A stretch of DNA of 64,000 nucleotides from Letharia columbiana. Lineage: Eukaryota > Ascomycota > Lecanoromycetes > Lecanorales > Parmeliaceae. Of the stretch, positions 60,801 through 64,000 are shown piece by piece (the stretch's first letter is position 1; each line of letters starts with the position of its first letter). A program made the position numbers and the translations under genes. The stretch is from NCBI RefSeq assembly GCF_014066305.1, contig NW_023501041.1:558001-622000 (forward strand), written 5' to 3'. The notes beneath the pieces were generated by a model. The model had not been told where the DNA came from. It was given only the letters and a program-made list of their open reading frames with translations, and searched no databases.

Positions 60801-62389
60801 TTTATACTACGCGCTCGACTTTATTAAAATAAATATATAAAGATAGTAAATCGAATTTTAATTAATTAGTCTAGGTGATTTTTAGTATACTTTTATTAAA
60901 GAGAGAGTAATAAATAAAAAGAGTACTTATTATAGAATCCGTTTATATATAATTATATATTTTTTTAATCTAAAAATTATAAGTTAATAATTTTATATAC
61001 GCGAGAAATAATAATAGTATATCTTATAATCGATTTTAGAAGAATAGTTCTATATCGTAAAACCTCTATACTTATATTTCTTAATCATATAATAAAATTC
61101 GTAGTCGTAAAAGTCGATATACGTTATTTTCGCTTATAGAGACTAATAAGTCCTTTACTAAAACTTTTAAATTATTATAAAGATAAGAAGTAATCTCTAT
61201 TTATAAGATTACTTAATTATATTAGATAATCTAACTAATAACTTCGAGTTATTATCTAATAATATACTTATCTCTTATTCTTTCTCTTTTTCTATTTATC
61301 TTAGAGTTACGAGATAGATAAAATTATTTAATATTTTCTTCTCTATTAAATCTTCTTATTACGAAATTATACTCTTATCGTTATTAATAGCGCTTTTTTA
61401 TTTTTAATTATTTAGACTTAATTATATAGCTAATATAGATATATACTTTCCCTTTAGAATATTAAATAAAAAAATTATATATATTAATATTTAATAATAC
61501 TATAATATAGTCGATCTTATTATTTATAGAAGTATATATCTTTAATCTCTTATAATATCTTTTTCTACTTCTCTAAACTTACGCTTTTAAATCTATCTAT
61601 ATTTTTAACTTTATCTCTCGCGATTAATATCGTATTAAGATCGATATTATATATCTTTTATAAGCGAGCTCTAAGTAAGTTATATACTTCGAGAGTTATT
61701 ATATATCGACGAGATTTAATAGTATAAGAATTTTATAAGAGCTCTTCTATCGCTTTACGCTTACGATTTTTAATATTAATTAAATAATTACGGGATTTTA
61801 ATAGCGATAAAAATAAGAAGAATTCTATTAAAAGATTATTATCGCGAAGTATTTATTAAAGATCGTTTATATCGTTTATTTCTATATATATAATTAAAAT
61901 TATAAATTTAATTTTACTTTATAATAATAAAGAATCTTATCTTTTTTTTAATAATAGATTATTTATAATTCTATTATTATTTATCTTCTCGCTATATAAA
62001 ATTACTATTACGTTAGTTTTATAGTATATATATTTACTAGACCTATAAACGATAGTATTTAAAAGATACTCTATAAGAAGAAAATGAAATATAACTTCTA
62101 AGTATCTTTCTAATTATCTTTCTAATTATTATAATATTATAATAAATAAAAAAAAAAAAAAAAAAAAGGAAGAAGTAGTATATAAAAAGCTTATCGTTCT
62201 TATCTTAATTTATAGCGCTCGCGTAAAACTTAAGATAATAATTAATATTATAAAATTATAAGATTTTTAGATAAAGAAGAATAAAATAGATATAATAAAA
62301 AACTTAAAGAAGAATTAAAGTTTAAATTTAAAGAAAAGTTCGCGAGCTTAATTATACGCTAATAAGTTAGTTAGCAATTAGTAATTAAT
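57841..62389. other. Unassigned RIP-mutated repeat DNA
   Basis: It contains a direct repeat of ~100 bp (listed separately) and a poly(A) run near 62148-62168. Scattered low-GC frames carry charged residues (for example 60000-60130, Lys-rich) but no domain that I can identify. Confidence 0.45.
59235..59984. repeat. Direct repeat of about 100 bp, copies 650 bp apart
   Basis: 59235-59332 and 59884-59984 share aataagatctcgaattctcg/aataagatctcggattctcg, aatcttaaagtatcgtaagt and ttagaagtaagaat. Spacing and copy size could fit short terminal direct repeats of a small element, or a local duplication. Confidence 0.7.
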
Positions 62390-62515
62390 TCTATTAATAT
62401 ATATAATAGAATAAGATAGAGCTAAGCTTAAAAATCTTAAATTTATATATATAGTTAATTATAAATTTAGAGTTACTACGCTCTTTAATTAGATCGACTA
62501 AATTATCGCGAATAA
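62390..62515. repeat. Family C repeat fragment, inverted
   Basis: It reads agaataagatagagctaagc then ttataaatttagagtta and ctctttaattaga, the reverse complement of about 30235-30330. It places the same repeat on both sides of the Ty3/gypsy block. Confidence 0.65.
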
Positions 62516-62829
62516 ATAAATTAGTATTTATAATTATAAAAAAAATGTAGTCGAATAGCCCTAATTAAAAAATAGATATATATTAAATAATCTTAGAATA
62601 ACTTTTTTATTTTCTATTAAGATTTTAAGATTTCTTTCTAAAATTATAGAACGAAATATGAACTTTTAGATAAAAAAAGAATTTCTAAATTTAGTCTTAT
62701 AATTATTAAAGCGTAAGGAATTTAAATATCGCTTATTAAAGTTCGCTCGATAGCCGAATAGCCCGCTTATTAAAGTTCGCTTATTAAAGATCGCTTATCT
62801 ATTTACTCGATAGCCCTAATTAAAAAAAT

Positions 62830-63680
62830 AATTATAAATTTAATTCGTAGGCCTTTACTCGTAAAAAATATAATATCTTATAGATTTTAATAGAATCTTT
62901 TATTTTTTAAGATAATAATAGAAATCTATTATTAAATATAATACTTATTAATTAAATAAGAAAATAAGATATTTAAACTATACTTATAATACTTATAATT
63001 TTATAATAATAGATTTTTTTTATAATTTAATAGAATATAATTTTTAATATAATATAATTTTCTAAAAGTATAAATTAAATACTTTATATAGTATTAATTA
63101 TAAAGATAATTAGAATTCTAAGTCGAATACGAATCTAAGATTAATATAATAAATAAATATCTAATAGATTTTAATTAAAATCTTTTATTTTCTAAGATAA
63201 TAATAAGAATCTATTATATAAATATAGTATTTATTAATTAAATAAGTAAGTATAATAAATATACTTCTATATTAAAACTATTATTATAATATAGATAGTT
63301 TTATAATAATAACTTATTTTAATTTTTTAATATAATATAATTTTTTAGAATTATAATTTAATAATCTTATATAATATTAATTATAAAGATAATTAGAATT
63401 CTAAGTCGAGGATTAATATAATAATTAAATATATATAGACTTTAATAAAATCTTTTATTTTTTAATATAATAATAAGAATCTATAAAAATATATAATTAT
63501 TAATAATTAGATAAGAAAATATAATATATATTTATATTAAAACTATAATTATAATATAAATAATTATATAATAATAAAAATTATTAATTCTTTAGTATAA
63601 TATAAATCTTTTAAATTATAAATTAAATATATTATATAATATTAATTTTAAAGATAACTAGAATTCGAAGTAGAATATAA
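62830..63680. repeat. Three-copy tandem array, period about 270-285 bp
   Basis: The anchor taga(t/c)tttaat.aaatcttttatttt occurs at 62881, 63165 and 63436, each followed by aataataa.aatctat and an attaattaaataaga.. block. A fourth partial unit (aaagataactagaattcgaa) follows at about 63650. All copies are AT-converted. Confidence 0.75.
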
Positions 63681-64000
63681 TCTTATAAGTAATATTATAA
63701 TTAAAGATTATATTATAAGTTAAGAAAGTCGATAATTTAATTATAAAGTTTTTTATTCTATTACTTATAGTAGTTTAAAAGTCTATCTAAACTAAATTAT
63801 AAGCTTTTAATTTATCGTTATACTTATATATAGCTTAATATTAAATAATTTTAGAAGTTTATATAAAAGCTATATATTCTTAATCTATAATATTACGCGT
63901 TTATTATAAATTACTAATAGTTAAGAATCTATATTCTATTATTAGCGAATTTCATATAAGAATAATAAAAAGTCTTACTTGAAAAATTATTAGATAGAAA
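63681..64000. other. AT-rich RIP-type sequence at the window edge
   Basis: 320 bases without ORF or recognisable repeat. The AT-rich block continues past the right edge. Confidence 0.5.

Noticed and set aside
22000..64000. CRISPR-like or regularly spaced arrays in the AT-rich block
   Set aside because: The tandem repeats are contiguous or irregular and the genome is eukaryotic; periodic AT patterns come from RIP and low complexity.

Overview
The window is nuclear DNA of a filamentous ascomycete (Pezizomycotina). The evidence is short GT..AG introns of about 50-110 bases, a set of typical fungal orthologues (a PARP protein of the fungal PARP/ubiquitin-conjugating type, COG7, V-ATPase subunit d, Nop58, a SWIB/BAF60 protein), and a second half that carries the mark of repeat-induced point mutation (RIP): CpA and TpG almost removed, TpA very common, CpG kept. 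I cannot name the species.

Positions 1-17.8 kb are an ordinary gene-dense segment. In order: a PARP-domain gene on the minus strand that leaves the window at position 1; a COG7-like Golgi tethering subunit (+); a large, mostly disordered AT-hook protein (-); a secreted aldose 1-epimerase (-, one intron); a 2.3-kb stretch without a convincing gene; vma6 (-, four exons) and nop58 (+, four exons) head to head over a 217-bp shared promoter; and a SWIB-domain chromatin-remodelling subunit (-) convergent with nop58. Several continuous open frames mislead here. The SWIB frame hides two introns of length 3n, and the vma6 and nop58 frames each lack their short first exons and, for vma6, the true C-terminus. 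I reassigned these from splice signals and family sequence.

Positions 17.8-21.6 kb are a transition zone of normal base composition with no convincing gene. It holds a diverged 194-bp tandem duplication, another old duplication, and two very small ORFs of doubtful status.

Positions 21.6-64 kb are a gene-free, AT-rich, RIP-saturated compartment of nested transposon remains. It starts at a terminal-inverted-repeat (TIR) element with a TTA target duplication whose ends are intact while its middle is mutated. Then come a smaller mutated relative of it, a 0.6-kb element with ~103-bp inverted ends, six copies or fragments of one LTR-retrotransposon end in different states of decay (the copy at 30.6-31.2 kb is nearly unmutated and keeps its polypurine tract), GC-richer islands with tandem repeats, two tandem Ty3/gypsy copies that share a middle LTR (34.2-45.35 kb), and a third Ty3/gypsy element of another family (about 45.7-50.6 kb). 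The remainder to 64 kb is degraded repeat that I could not assign, with three further local repeat arrays. The size and purity of the block fit a pericentromeric, centromeric or other heterochromatic AT-isochore; the sequence alone does not say which.
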